Assembly: GCF_016861565.1 (NCBI RefSeq)
Contig: NZ_BOLK01000008.1
Span: forward strand, 1 to 64,000
Source: Secundilactobacillus yichangensis
GTDB taxonomy: Bacteria; Bacillota; Bacilli; Lactobacillales; Lactobacillaceae
Direction of reading: 5' to 3'
Length of the DNA stretch: 64,000 nucleotides
Numbering within the stretch: the first letter of the stretch is position 1; each line of letters starts with the position of its first letter. Under the pieces are notes generated by a model, which was given only the letters and a program-made list of their open reading frames with translations, ran no database searches and was not told the DNA's origin. A program made the translations under genes and the position numbers. This document shows, piece by piece, positions 32,602 to 43,700 of this stretch.

Positions 32602-33036
32602 ATGAAAATTCACACCGGATCTGAACCATGGAATCACGCCGCAGCACTGTACATCCGTATGAGCGTCTTTGTGTTGGAACGCACCATCGCCATTGAAGAT
32701 GAGTTCGACGATAACGATGAGTCTGACCGTGTTTACGTCGTTGCCTATTCTGATGAAGGACAGCCAGTTGCGACTGGCCGATTCCAAACTATTGATAAAA
32801 CCACCATGCGTCCAGGCCGAATTGCCACCCTGAAAGAATACCGAGGTCAGCATCTTGGCGCACAAATTATTGAAGCACTAGAAGCCTACGGTATCGCCCA
32901 CGGATATACCCAATCAGTCATTCACAGCGAGATGACAGCTAAGGGCTTTTATGAACGTCAAGGATACCAAGTTTCCTCCAAACCATACGAAGAAGACGGT
33001 GTACCGGCGATTACGCTGAAGAAGACACTTAAATAA
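32602..33036 (+). CDS. GNAT-family N-acetyltransferase
   Basis: 144 residues. RMSVFVLERTIAIEDEFDDN at the front, then VATGRFQTI, and the acetyl-CoA loop RIATLKEYRGQHLGAQIIEA, ending AKGFYERQGYQV. It is most like the ElaA/YjcF subgroup. Substrate unknown; cytoplasmic. AAAGGAGT before ATG 32602. Confidence 0.88.
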   Translation: MKIHTGSEPWNHAAALYIRMSVFVLERTIAIEDEFDDNDESDRVYVVAYSDEGQPVATGRFQTIDKTTMRPGRIATLKEYRGQHLGAQIIEALEAYGIAHGYTQSVIHSEMTAKGFYERQGYQVSSKPYEEDGVPAITLKKTLK

Positions 33037-33043
33037 GCACAAA

Positions 33044-33081
33044 GAGGCAGTTTCCCAAATCACTTGAGAAACTGCCTTTTC
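33044..33081. terminator. Terminator of the GNAT gene
   Basis: AGGCAGTTTC / GAAACTGCCT hairpin followed by TTTC; can also act on the converging 33086 gene. Confidence 0.75.
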
Positions 33082-33085
33082 GGAT

Positions 33086-33562
33086 TTAACTTGATTTCTG
33101 TTCTGAATGCTTAAAGTAAACTGCTTCCGCTTCCTTCCGTAGTTCAACGGCCTCACTAAAAGTAGCTGTCGTTTTGTTCAGCACGTACTTACCATGAAAC
33201 ATCAGCCGGGCAACAAAACGATGGGACTGCTCGTCAAACGAAACACCAATGACCCCTGTTCGATTACGTTTGCCCTTGATCAGGCTGCAATAGCCGATGC
33301 CATCTTTGTTTTTTAATGACGTTCCTTGCGAATCAATAAATGCCTGGTTACACTTAGCAAATTTATGCGAAACTTCGCGTCGTAAGCAGCCGCAACTCTT
33401 GGTCGTCCCCTTCCGGAGCGAATAACTGTCCACTACAGTCCGATTGCCGCAGTCGCACCGGCACACCCATTGTGCATTGCCATTAGGTGCCGCTTCAGCA
33501 GCTCGTGCTTCCACAACTAGGCGACCAAATCTCTGATGTGTCAAATCAATTATTCTACTCAT
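33086..33562 (-). CDS. AP2-domain DNA-binding protein with Cys cluster
   Basis: 158 residues from ATG 33562 (AAAGGA upstream; longer frame rejected). N-terminus IIDLTHQRFGRLVVEA, then a zinc-ribbon-like CRCDCGN...SCGCLRRE, and a C-terminal AP2-type region (RTGVIGVSFDEQSHRFVARL...FSEAVELRKEAEAVYF). This architecture is typical of phage and mobile-element proteins related to HNH homing endonucleases, but no HNH nuclease motif is present. It follows the glycosyltransferase gene on the same strand, without any phage context. Confidence 0.8.
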   Translation of the reverse strand: MSRIIDLTHQRFGRLVVEARAAEAAPNGNAQWVCRCDCGNRTVVDSYSLRKGTTKSCGCLRREVSHKFAKCNQAFIDSQGTSLKNKDGIGYCSLIKGKRNRTGVIGVSFDEQSHRFVARLMFHGKYVLNKTTATFSEAVELRKEAEAVYFKHSEQKSS

Positions 33563-33621
33563 AATAATTAGTCCTTTCAGCATTGAACAGAGTGGTATCT
33601 TATTAATCGGTAAACATGGTC

Positions 33622-34599
33622 TCAATTAGGCGTAGATTCAGCTGGATCAGCAACTTTGCTTAACGCCTGAATATATTGTTCAAACACCTGCTGTTCCTTA
33701 TTCCAAGGTGCTTGAGGCGCCTTATCAGTCATTTGTAAATGAGCAACAAGTACTTGCACATTTGACCAAACCGAGGCGTTTTGTTCCACGAGCATACAGA
33801 ATGATTTATCAACTAAGTCTTGCTCTGGATCTCCGACTTGCTTGCGCAGGGTATAGTAGCGGACGCAGAGCTTGGCGAATTCATCAGCATACGGTTTGGG
33901 ATCAATTTCCTTTAGCAGCTTCAAGAAGCGCCCCCACATCGTAATCTGTTCGGTCGTGGTGATCGAAGGAACCGGGGCCATAACCGCCGAGCGAACATCT
34001 CGACTCATAAACCGGGCATACGTAATCTCATTAGCTTCAATATCAGTGGCTGCCAAGCTATTGACTAGTCTGCTGTACATTTCGTCTGAATACTTTCCCT
34101 GAGCCTGCCACTGAATACCGTACTGACTTAGAAAACTGCGTTTAAACCAGCGACCGCGTGCCGTCATAAAGTCTCTGCCAACTTTGTATTGGGTGGTTCG
34201 CGTCTTAGTCATATCCTGTTCCAGTACTAAGCCCGTCAAGACGTCAGCATTTGGATTTTGATCAGCAGTAATACTAAAGGTTTGAAGAACACTGGTTTGA
34301 TTTAACAAGCCATCTGGCCCCATGAACATGACGTAGTCGCCACTGGCGCTCTTCACACCATATTCAAAGGCCTCTTCCCAAGACAAAACCGTATCAGGAT
34401 TTTCGTAGCGAATATCTAAGTTCTTAAGCAGCCGGTACTGATTCACGTCCCTCAACCGGTACTGCCCGTTATCTACTAAAATCACTTCAACATCGCGAAA
34501 GTCAATTCCCAGCTGATTATTGATCGATGATAACGGGATCATCAAATCTTCTTCACGCGCATCGTTGACCGTAACGATAATACTAATTCGTTTTGTCAT
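33622..34599 (-). CDS. Family 2-type glycosyltransferase
   Basis: 325 residues, GT-A fold. ISIIVTVNDAREEDLMIPL, then VEVILVDNGQ and SWEEAFEYGVKSASGDYVMF. In the place of the usual DxD/D-D-G motif it has GPDGLLN, so the metal-binding Asp pair is altered. No membrane segment. It is the first gene after the giant surface protein on the same strand, separated by two hairpins, so it could glycosylate that Ser/Thr-rich protein; this is inference. AAGGGGGA upstream of ATG 34599. Confidence 0.85.
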   Translation of the reverse strand: MTKRISIIVTVNDAREEDLMIPLSSINNQLGIDFRDVEVILVDNGQYRLRDVNQYRLLKNLDIRYENPDTVLSWEEAFEYGVKSASGDYVMFMGPDGLLNQTSVLQTFSITADQNPNADVLTGLVLEQDMTKTRTTQYKVGRDFMTARGRWFKRSFLSQYGIQWQAQGKYSDEMYSRLVNSLAATDIEANEITYARFMSRDVRSAVMAPVPSITTTEQITMWGRFLKLLKEIDPKPYADEFAKLCVRYYTLRKQVGDPEQDLVDKSFCMLVEQNASVWSNVQVLVAHLQMTDKAPQAPWNKEQQVFEQYIQALSKVADPAESTPN

Positions 34600-34638
34600 C
34601 GTGTTATCCCCCTTAAAATTCCTGCTTCCCTATGTATG

Positions 34639-34720
34639 AGAAAGCGATTTTTGCATCGCTTTCCCGTTTAGAGAAAAGCTGCATGACCGTTATCCTTAAA
34701 CGATCTGCAGCCTCTCTCAT
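34639..34720 (-). terminator. Double hairpin after the giant surface-protein gene
   Basis: Two stems: AGAGAGGCTGCAGATC / AGCTTTTCTCT region and GAAAGCGA / TCGCTTTC. Lacks a long T run, so some read-through into the glycosyltransferase gene is possible. Confidence 0.55.
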
Positions 34721-34748
34721 AATGAGTCTGCACTAGTCATTTAACTGA

Positions 34749-37700
34749 TTAGTAGAGAGACTCGTGGTCATCATGCCGCTTACGACGGGTAGCACCGTAA
34801 GCTAACGTTGCTTCCATGATAGTCATACCAACACCCAACATAACGATTGCTGAGCTTGAAGTAGAACGTTCATTAGTTTGCGGCAACGTACTGTTACCAT
34901 CACTAGTGTTCGAAACATTGGTTGAACCAGCAACTGCTTCATGAATCGTTGAAGCACCGCTGTTACCTGCTTCGTTCGTTGGTACCAAACCAGCGTTAGT
35001 TTGACTTGAGGTATCGCTGTTAGTTGCAGTAACATCACCATTACCGCTCGTTACGGCCGTGCCAGCATTGCTACCATTTTCAGTAGCCGTACCGTCATTG
35101 CCACTCGGTGCAACCGTATTGTTATCAGTTGCGGTTGTGGTCGTTGTTGAAACGGCTGCTGCATGCGAAGCACTATCGCTTTGTGGAGCAGCTGTCGCAA
35201 CGCTGTTAGCCAAATTAGTTGGCGCGGTTGTGGTCGTTGCAGCGGTATCGTTATTAGAAACTGCCTTCAGAGCATCTAATGCTGATCCTTGGCCGTTCTG
35301 GCTTGCCGTATCAGTTGCAGCCGCACCAGTAGCAGCAGCTTTAGCTTTAGCGGTAGCAGCATCATTATTAACTGAATTAATCGGTGCCGTTGAGGTCGTT
35401 GCAGCAGCATTGTCAGAAAGTGTCTTTAAAGCATCTAATGCTGATCCTTGACCGTCCTGGCTCGCCGTATCAGTTGCAGCTGTTCCAGCAGCATCAGCTT
35501 TAGCGGTAGGCGCATCATTGACTGCTGCAGGCTTTTGATCTTGGGCCTTGGCCGTTCCACTTTGAACCGTCTGTCCTTGATCAGGGATACCGGCGCCATA
35601 GGCTGCAATGGCATCCACTACAGCACGGGTTTCAGGAGTCGTATTAGCAGCTTGCGTTACAGTGTTAGTACCATCTTTACCATTGAGAACTGTCCCGATA
35701 TATACACCACCTAACGTAATTGAGTAGCCAATAGTCTTACCAGTTTTATCTTGAACTTTTTTAAATACTGGTGTTGAACCATCCCGACCGTCTTTACCAT
35801 CTTGGCCTTTATTGATAGTAGCTTTGCTTTCATCTGAGAAGGTAATTACCGTATTGCCATTGGCATCGGTCGTGACACTCTTAACGGTGACTGAGGTACC
35901 ATCTTTGCCATCTTGACCTTTATCGATCTCAACAGTGTGGCCATCAGAGAATGTAACTAAGGTGTTGCCTGATACATCTTTTGAAGTACCAGTGATTGTT
36001 ACCGAAGTACCGTCTTTACCATCTTTTGGTGCATCCACAGTACTAATGATCTTGTCATCAGTGCCATCGCCTTTTGGTCCCTTGATAAAGAATACATAGG
36101 ACTTGCTGCCATCCGGATTGACGACTTCTTTGACTTGCGGTGTCTGACCATCTTTACCGTCAGCACCTTTGTCAATTGTAACGGTCTTACCATCGCTGAA
36201 GTGTACCACGGCATTGCCATTAGGATCAGTTGTGGTATTGGTAACTGTCACTGAAGTACCATCTTTACCATTGTGGACCGTGCCGATAAGCGCGCCATTC
36301 AAGATGATATTGTAACCAATAACGTTGCCCTTATCATCTTTGATCTCTTTAAAGTCAGGTGTTGCACCGTCTTTACCATCTTTACCGTTAACACCATTCT
36401 TTGGTGCATCAACGGTACCAACTGGGACTTCGGAACCATCCGGACCGGTGACGTAGAATTCGTATACCTTAGTCCCGTCTGGGTTGGTGATTTCCTTAAC
36501 TTGCGGCGTTTGACCATCTTTTCCATTAGTACCGTTGGCCCCGTTAGCGCCCTTGTCGATCTTGACGGTCTTGCCATCTGAGAAGGTAATTATTGTATTG
36601 CCGTCCTTGTCAATCGTGGTGTTTGTGACAGTAATTGACTTGCCGTCGGTACCGTTCTTACCATCTTGGCCTTTGTCAATGGTTGCTGTGTGGCCATCGG
36701 AGAACGTAACGATGGTGTTACCAGCGCTATCTATCGAAGTACCTGTAACTGTTACTGATGTACCATCCTTGCCATTGGTTCCATCTTTACCGTTAGTACC
36801 GTCCTTTGGCGCATCGACTGTACCAACTGGGACTTCGGAACCATCCGGACCGGTGACATAGAATTCATATACCTTAGTCCCGTCTGGGTTGGTGACTTCC
36901 TTAACTTGCGGAGTCTGACCGTCTTTACCATTAGTTCCATTAGCGCCTTTGTCGATCTTGACTGTCTTACCATCTGAGAAGGTAACTTCCGTGTTACCGT
37001 CCTTATCAATCGTGGTGTTAGTAACAGTGATTGACTTGCCATCAGTACCATTGGTGCCATCTTTTCCATTAGTCCCATTGACACCGTCTTTTGGTGCATC
37101 AACTTTACCAACTGGGACTTCGGAACCATCTGGACCAGTGATGTAGAACTCGTAGGACTTTGTACCGTCAGGATTCGTAATTTCCTTCACTTTTGGTGTC
37201 TGGCCATCTTTGCCATTGGTACCATTAGTGCCCTTATCGATCTTGACTGTCTTACCATCAGAGAAGGTTACTACAGTGTTGCCGTCCTCATCAATCTTGC
37301 TACCTAAGATTGTGATTGATTTACCATCGGCACCATCTTTACCGTTAGTTCCATTGACACCATCCTTTGGCGCATCAACTGTACCAACCGGAACTTCCGA
37401 ACCATCCGGACCGGTGACATAGAATTCATATACCTTAGTGCCGTCTGGGTTGGTGACTTCCTTAACTTGTGGTGTCTGACCGTCTTTACCATTGGTACCT
37501 TTGTCAATCTTGACTGTCTTACCATCAGAGAACGTTACAACCGTGTTACCATCCTTATCAAGTTGACTGTTCAAAACGGTAATTGACTTACCATCAGTAC
37601 CATTGGTTCCATCTTTGCCATCTTGACCCTTGGCAATTACAGCTTGATGACCATCTGAGAAAGTCACTACTGTGTTGCCGGATTTATCTACCGAAGTGCC

Positions 37701-40700
37701 TGTGACTGTTACTGATGTTCCATCCTTGCCGTTAGTACCATCTTTTGGTGCAACGACTGTACCAACTGGGACTTCGGAACCATCTGGACCAGTAACGTAG
37801 AATTCGTATACCTTGGTACCATCTGGATTGGTAACTTCCTTGACTTGCGGAGTCTGGCCATCTTTGCCATTGGTTCCATTAGTACCGTTAATTCCATTAG
37901 TACCCTTGTCGATCGTGATTGTCTTGCCATCTGAGAAGGTAACCTCGGTGTTACCGTCCTGATTAATCTTGCTGCTTGCAACTGTAATCGACTTACCATT
38001 GGTCCCGTCTTTACCGTTAGTTCCGTTGACACCATCTTTTGGTGCATCAACTTTGCCAACTGGGACTTCGGAACCATCTGGACCAGTAACATAGAATTCA
38101 TAGACCTTAGTGCCATCTGGATTGGTGACTTCCTTAACCTGTGGTGTCTGACCATCTTTACCATTAGTACCGTTGATTCCATTTGTACCCTTATCAATCG
38201 TAATTGTCTGGCCATCAGAGAAGGTCACTACAGTGTTACCTTTGTCATCTTTAGTAGTACTAGTTACGGTGATGGAAGCCCCATCTTTACCGTTGGTGCC
38301 ATCTTTACCGTTAACGCCATCCTTTGGTGCATCAACTGTACCAACTGGGACTTCGGAACCATCCGGACCGGTGACATAGAATTCGTATGACTTAGTACCA
38401 TCGGGGTTGGTGACTTCTTTGACTTGCGGAGTCTGACCGTCTTTCCCATTGGTGCCATTAATACCGTTAGTTCCATCTTTTCCGTTAGTTCCATTGACAC
38501 CGTCTTTTGGTGCATCAACTGTACCAACTGGCACTTCCGCACCATCTGGGCCAGTAACATAGAATTCGTATGACTTCGTGCCATCTGGATTGGTAACTTC
38601 CTTAACTTGTGGGGTCTGACCATCTTTGCCATTAGTTCCATTAGCACCCTTGGCAATGACGGCTGTGTGCCCATCGGAGAATGTAACGACGGTATTCCCT
38701 TTTGCATCTGTTGAAGTACCAGTTACAGTTACTGAAGTACCATCTTTACCGTTAATGCCATCTTTGGGTGCATCGACTGTGCCAACTGGGACTTCGGAAC
38801 CATCTGGACCGGTGACATAGAATTCGTATACTTTAGTACCATCTGGGTTGGTGACTTCCTTAACTTGTGGAGTCTGGCCATCTTTGCCATCAGTACCGTT
38901 AGCACCTTTATTGATTTTAATTGTTCGATTATCCGAGAAGGTAACAATTGTGTTGCCATCCTCATCGGTCGTAGTGTTAGCAACGGTAATGGACTTACCA
39001 TCGGTTCCGTTGGTACCGTTAGTACCATCTTGGCCTTTATCAATCGTGGCAGTGTGCCCATCTGAGAAGGTCACTACCGTGTTACCTTTGTCATCTTTGG
39101 TAGTGCCAGTTACGGTGATGGATGCACCATCTTTACCATTAGTTCCATCTTTCCCGTTAACGCCATCCTTTGGTGCATCAACTGTACCAACCGGAACTTC
39201 TGAACCATCCGGACCGGTGACGTAGAATTCATATACCTTAGTACCATCTGGATTGGTGACTTCCTTAACCTGTGGTGTCTGGCCATCTTTGCCATTAGTA
39301 CCGTTGATTCCATTAGTGCCTTTATCGATCTTAATAGTCTGATTATCTGAGAAGGTCACAATGGTGTTGCCATCCTTATCAGTCGTAGTGTTCGTGACGG
39401 TAATGGACTTCCCATCGGTTCCGTTAGTCCCGTCTTTACCATCTTGCCCCTTGTTAATTACGGCGTGGTGACCATCCGAGAAGTTAACTACAGTGTTGCC
39501 AGATGCATCTACCGAAGTGCCTGTGACGGTTACTGATGTACCATCTTTTCCATCAGTCCCATCTTTACCATTAGTTCCATCTTTTCCGTTAATGCCATCC
39601 TTCGGTGCATCAACTGTACCAACAGGCACTTCGGAACCATCTGGACCAGTGATGTAGAACTCGTAGGACTTCGAACCATCAGTGTTTGTAACTTCCTTGA
39701 CTTTTGGCGCCTGGCCATCTTTTCCGTTGATTCCATCTTTACCATCGGCACCGTCTTTACCGTTAACGCCATCCTTTGGTGCATCAACTGTACCAACTGG
39801 GACTTCGGAACCATCTGGGCCGGTGACATAGAATTCATATACCTTAGTGCCATCTGGATTAGTGACTTCCTTAACTTGTGGCGTCTGACCATTAGTTCCA
39901 TTAGTACCGTTGGTTCCGTTAGTACCTTTATCGATCTTAATGGTCTGATTATCTGAGAAGGTCACAATGGTGTTGCCATCCTTATCAGTCGTAGTATTCG
40001 TAACGGTAATGGACTTACCATCGGTTCCGTTAGTCCCGTCTTTGCCATCTTGCCCCTTGTTAATTACGGCGTGATGACCATCCGAGAAGTTAACTACGGT
40101 GTTACCTGATGCATCTATCGAAGTACCTGTGACGGTTACTGATGTACCATCTTTTCCGTTGGTACCATTGACACCATTTTTCACAGTGTAATCGATACCA
40201 TTCAAAGTGAAGATGTAACCATCAACGTTACCGCTAGCGTCAGTAGCTGGTCTAACTGTTGGCGTTGCACCATCTTTACCGTCTTTTCCGTTGACACCAT
40301 CCTTGGGTGCATCAACTGTGCCAACCGGAACTTCTGAACCATCTGGGCCAGTAACGTAGAATTCGTATGACTTCTTGCCATCCGTGTTCGTAATTTCCTT
40401 GACTTGTGGCGTCTGTGCATCTTTTCCGTTAGTACCGTCAGCACCCTTGGTGATGACTGCTGTGTGACCATCAGAGAATGTAACGACGGTGTTTCCCTTT
40501 GCGTCTGTTGAAGTACCAGTGACGGTTACTGAAGTACCATCTTTTCCGTTGGTACCATCCTTGGGTGCATCAACTGTGCCAAGAATCGTATCATCGGTAC
40601 CATCGCCCTTTGGTCCTTTGAGGTAGAACTCATAGACCTTAGTGCCATCTGGATTGGTAACTTCCTTAACCGATGGTGTCTGGCCATCTTTTCCATTGGT

Positions 40701-43700
40701 ACCATTAGTACCTTTATCGATCTTAATGGTCTGATTATCTGAGAAGGTCACAATCGTGTTACCATCTTCATCAACCTTGCTGCTTGCAACTGTAATTGAT
40801 TTACCATCGGTACCATTCTTACCGTCTTGGCCTTTGTCAATAGTGGCAGTGTGACCATCGGAGAATTTAACGACGGTATTTCCCTCTGAATCTGTTGAAG
40901 TACTAGTTACTGTTACAGAAGTGCCATCTTTACCGTTGGTACCATTGACACCATCTTTTGGTGCAGCAACTTTACCAAGAGAAATTTCAGCACCATCTGG
41001 GCCGGTGATGTAGAATTCGTACGACTTTGAACCATCGGTATTGGTAACTTCCTTAACTTGTGGTGCCTGACCATCTTTTCCGTTAGTACCGTTAGTACCA
41101 TTAGTCCCCTTATCGATCTCTACTGTCTTGCCATCCGAGAAGGTAACTACGGTGTTACCGTTAGGATCCTTAGATGTGTTGGTAACGGTGATAGAAGCAC
41201 CATCTTTACCATTAGTTCCGTTAGTGCCATCTTTACCCTTCGAAATAGTAACTGACTTGTTATCGCTAAAGAGCACGACCGTGTTGCCCTGTTTATCAAT
41301 GCTGGTACTCTTGACTGTAAGCGGAGCAGCGTCTTTGCCATTAGTTCCGTTAGTGCCGTTAATACCATTCTTAACTGTAAATGAACCCGCTGGCTGACCG
41401 TTAACTGTAATCTTGTAAGTCGTTGATGAGTTGTCAGTGTTTGGCGTCCCTTTATCAACTGAAACAACTGGCGCCTTGGTATACGTTATCGTCGTTTCTA
41501 GATTTGCTAAAGTACCGTCAACTTGCAGCGGAATGTTTTGTGCATCAACTTTGGCATCATCTGGAGTGTAGCCAGTAACCTTAGGTGCCGCAATAGAAGT
41601 AAAGATCTTGCTAGTGGTTGCATCAGCTTGCTTATCACCATTTTCATCTGATGATTTAACGTTGTAAGAAACAACCTTCTGTGCGTCACCAGTGCCAGTT
41701 ACTTTTGTTTCAAAGGTGACTGATTGAACGATATCGGGGCCTATCTTGTTACCATCCTGATCCACAATGTGAATCGTCCGGGTAACCGTCTGGTCAGCTC
41801 CATCAGTTGGCTGTGCCTCTGTATTCTTTTTATAGAATATATACCTTGCAACATTATCAGTATCACTGTTAACGAAAACGTAGTCGTTGCTTTCAGTTAG
41901 AACCGTATTATTAGTCGAATCATCCCCAGCCTTATATCCAGAATCGCCGTCCACGGTATTGCTTGACACAGCAGTCGCGATCTTAAAGAAAGTGTAGCCA
42001 GGTTCGGAGTTCAACATATATTTTGGCACTGAAGAAAATGCCGTTGAATCATCAGTAACCCATGGTGAGTATACAAATTTACCATCAGCAGTCGCTGTAG
42101 CTGTCCGGTGAAAGTTCACACTCGGAAGGTTAGTATCCATATCCAGTAAATCGCTAGCTTTAGCACCATTCTTCATATAGTTTTCAATATCATCTAACGT
42201 TTGGGCAGCTGGATCAACGTTCACATAATAAACGCCTTGAGTAACTGTTTTAGTCAGATTTAAGCCCGCTGGATTATTGTCAGGGGTATACGTATTTAGC
42301 GTGTAAATAATGTCATAAGAACTATTGACAGCAAGCCCATTAGCATCAGTTGTTGACGCGGCTGGTGCCTCTGCGACATTTGGCGTTGCGTTAGCGACAG
42401 TAGCCGCTTGAACAGCATCAAATTGTGCGGGAAGACCATTATAATTAACCTGTTTGATTACCGTGCCGTCATCTCTAGTGTATGAGTTCACACCAGCGGC
42501 CTTTAAAACCATATCAGTCGTCTCTGTGAAAGTTGCAGAGTTTTCAACGGAAGGTGCAGCTGTTGTGCCATCAGTATACTTAAAGTTAACGGTGTGTGTA
42601 ACTGCACCGTTACTTGCTGTATAGGCGTGTTTTAACTGAATCGTATACGTTTTTCCGGCTAGAGGATCTTTAATGGTTTCATAGCCGTTATCCAGCTCGC
42701 CATTTTCGATCACGTTACCTGCAGCGTCTTTTTCAATCAGTTTATCAGCATCGATCTGGTAATTTGAAATATCAAAATTAATTCCCGTGTTATTTGTACT
42801 ATCCGCTGATCCATCAGGATTAAGGATCGTTCCTTCGTTATAGGTATAATCTTGCGATGAGTCATCGTTGACTTGAACCGATTGAACTAGCCGGTTATCT
42901 TCATCTTCATCCACATAGTTTACAACGTAACTTTTCTCCGTTGGTGTAGTGACTTTCTTAGGATCGATGACATGGTAAGTAACGTCAAATTCAGGTACCG
43001 AGTTAGCCAAAGTATAGTTGATCTTGGCGTTTACAATACCGTTATTTGAGGCGTTGATCACTGATTGAGTATCAGTAGGATCAACCTTATCAAGATAATC
43101 TGCTGTTTGAATTGGTGCGGTTGAGTCAGCTACTACTTGATTGTTGGCTGATGGCTTACCAATGGTCACCAGCTGAGATGGATCTGTTGGTAGCGTGTAT
43201 TGCTTCTGTTCGCTATTAGTAATCAAGCCATCGTCATTGTAAGTGGTCCCGTTTTGCAAAGCTTGTAATTGTTTGGAAACATCGCCGTATAGAATGCCGT
43301 ATTCTTGTGTAGCAGCACCGTCAGAAGTATCTTTATAGCTTACTTGCGTAGTCTGAGGACGGCTATAAAGTACGTCACCTTCTTGGTCAACGATCGATAC
43401 ATACATTGCGGACGATATCTTTGAATAATCTGTGTTCGTTGATGGTGCCCCGCCAAGAAGAACCACAACATGAGTTTGACTCGTCCCATTGGTAGTACTA
43501 GTGGAAGTTGAAGTCGAATCGGGACCATTCGTGGCATACGCAACCGTACTAACGGAGCCATCAGGGTTCTTATAAACAGAAGTAGATGATTGTCCGGTTG
43601 AACCTGAACCCGGAGTAGTAGTTGTTGTTCCGATATCGCCAGTAGGTAGGCTGCCAGTACTGGTGCTGTAACCATTATTATTTGTATTCGTGTTTGTATT

